Shown here piece by piece: positions 63,288-64,000 of a DNA stretch of 64,000 bases. Where the stretch lies: the NCBI RefSeq assembly GCF_000425665.1, contig NZ_AUDW01000008.1:1-64000 (forward strand). The letters are read 5' to 3'. The notes below the pieces were generated by a model. It worked only from the letters and a program-made list of their open reading frames with translations, was not told the origin of the DNA and did not search any database. The DNA is from Gemella cuniculi DSM 15828. Its GTDB lineage: Bacteria; Bacillota; Bacilli; Staphylococcales; Gemellaceae. The position numbers and the translations under genes are program-made. Each line of letters begins with the position of its first letter. The stretch's first letter is position 1.

Positions 63288-64000
63288 CTATTCAAATAAA
63301 TCTTTTGCATTTCTTTTTACTTTATCAAAGAAACTTTCGTCTTCTTCTATTTTTTCATTTTTCAGCTTAGCAAGTTCTATGTATAATTCTCTTTCTTTTG
63401 TCGAAAGATTCTTCGGTACTTTTATAGAAACTACAATATAGTGATCTCCATGACCATATCCCATTACATTTTTTACACCCTTACCAGATAATCTAAAACG
63501 TCTTCCATGTTGCGTACCTGCTGGAACATTAAGTTCTATTTCTCCAGTTAACGTACGAACATCTATTTTTGTTCCAAGTGCTGCTTGGGCTGGTGATAAC
63601 TCTAATTCTGTATAGATATCATCATCTTCTCTATGGAAGTAACTATCTTCTGCTACAATCACTTCAATAAATAAATCTCCAGCTGGTCCACCGTTCTCGC
63701 CAGCACCACCTTTTCCTTGGAGACGAACACGTTGTCCTGAACTAATTCCTTCTGGAATTTCTACTTCGTACTCAACTTCACGATTATTATAACCTTTTCC
63801 AAAACAGTGAGCACACTTTTCTTTAATTATTTTGCCACGTCCGTTACATTCCGAACATGTTCTTTGACTTTGTATTCTTCCAAATGGTGTATCTTGAACG
63901 ACTGCTTCTTGTCCACTACCATTACATCTGTGACAGGTAGTTACCGATGATGAGTCTTTTGCACCACTTCCGTGACAGTGATCACATTCTACATCTTTAC
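63288..64000 (-). CDS. dnaJ: Chaperone DnaJ, C-terminal part
   Basis: The frame is open from the window edge (first full codon at 63998) to the stop at 63288, about 236 residues. It starts within the zinc-finger region: CDHCHGSG, CHRCNGSG, CSECNGRG and CAHCFGKG are all visible. Then follow the substrate-binding C-terminal domains (EVEIPEGISSGQRVRLQGKGG, FHREDDDIYTELELSPAQAALG, VPAGTQHGRRFRLSGKGV). DnaJ stimulates the ATPase of DnaK. The J-domain and Gly/Phe region lie outside the window. The internal ATG at 63662 is not the start. Confidence 0.97.
   Translation of the reverse strand, partial: KDVECDHCHGSGAKDSSSVTTCHRCNGSGQEAVVQDTPFGRIQSQRTCSECNGRGKIIKEKCAHCFGKGYNNREVEYEVEIPEGISSGQRVRLQGKGGAGENGGPAGDLFIEVIVAEDSYFHREDDDIYTELELSPAQAALGTKIDVRTLTGEIELNVPAGTQHGRRFRLSGKGVKNVMGYGHGDHYIVVSIKVPKNLSTKERELYIELAKLKNEKIEEDESFFDKVKRNAKDLFE

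Noticed and set aside
1-64000. CRISPR array, prophage, integrase or transposase
   Set aside because: No regular repeat-spacer pattern, recombinase motif or phage structural gene was seen on either strand.

Overview
This window is a 64 kb stretch of low-GC (roughly 30% by eye), gene-dense chromosome from a member of the Bacilli. PolC-type replicase, RecU next to a class A PBP, a YrrM/YrrN/YrrO-Udk-GreA block, a MurA-EpuA pair, MtlR/MtlA/MtlF/MtlD and a YSIRK-type surface-protein signal peptide all fit Firmicutes. The mix of staphylococcal and streptococcal traits, with compact AT-rich spacers, makes a Gemella-like organism my best guess; this is recall-based inference, not a proof. No rRNA, tRNA, CRISPR array, prophage or intact insertion sequence was seen.

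Layout. 0-7.6 kb: start of a surface protein (cut by the window edge), a YheA-like protein, a membrane glycosyltransferase pair, a YhgE/Pip protein and the anaerobic RNR activase NrdG. 7.7-15.3 kb: pyroglutamyl peptidase, a MarR-MATE efflux operon, a class B-like sortase that looks like a lipoprotein, YbjQ, lipoate ligase, TrpS, an EndA-like anchored nuclease and PsiE. 15.3-22.6 kb: an odd structured spacer, an APC permease, then a sulfur cluster (two YeeE/YedE transporters plus a CoA-disulfide reductase/rhodanese fusion) driven by two tandem promoters that each carry the same 19-bp element, and a GNAT enzyme. 22.7-30.2 kb: a pyruvate/acetoin dehydrogenase operon (E1alpha, E1beta, E2, E3) divergent from an L-lactate permease. 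30.2-37.9 kb: a small Cys/His-rich metallothionein-like gene, the mannitol regulon with duplicated operator-promoter modules, and three small unknown membrane proteins, the third split by a (TA)8 tract. 37.9-47.4 kb: PlsY, a flippase-only MprF-like protein, a tRNA wobble-uridine hydroxylation/methylation operon with Udk, GreA and MtnN, then MurA-EpuA-Pta. 47.6-64 kb: PolC, ProS, RecU-PBP1, a CPA1 antiporter, an MFS/M20 operon divergent from a LysR regulator, and the end of DnaJ.

How the genes work together. Much of the window is central carbon and redox metabolism: lactate uptake, pyruvate (or acetoin) oxidation with lipoate attachment by LplA, Pta for acetyl phosphate, mannitol catabolism and thiosulfate/sulfane-sulfur handling. 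The rest is wall and envelope building (MurA, PBP1, PlsY, MprF-like, glycosyltransferases, sortase) and core information processing. The most interesting items are the metallothionein-like gene, the three-gene membrane cluster with a possible phase-variable TA tract, the lipoprotein-type sortase and the repeated promoter/operator module of the sulfur cluster.
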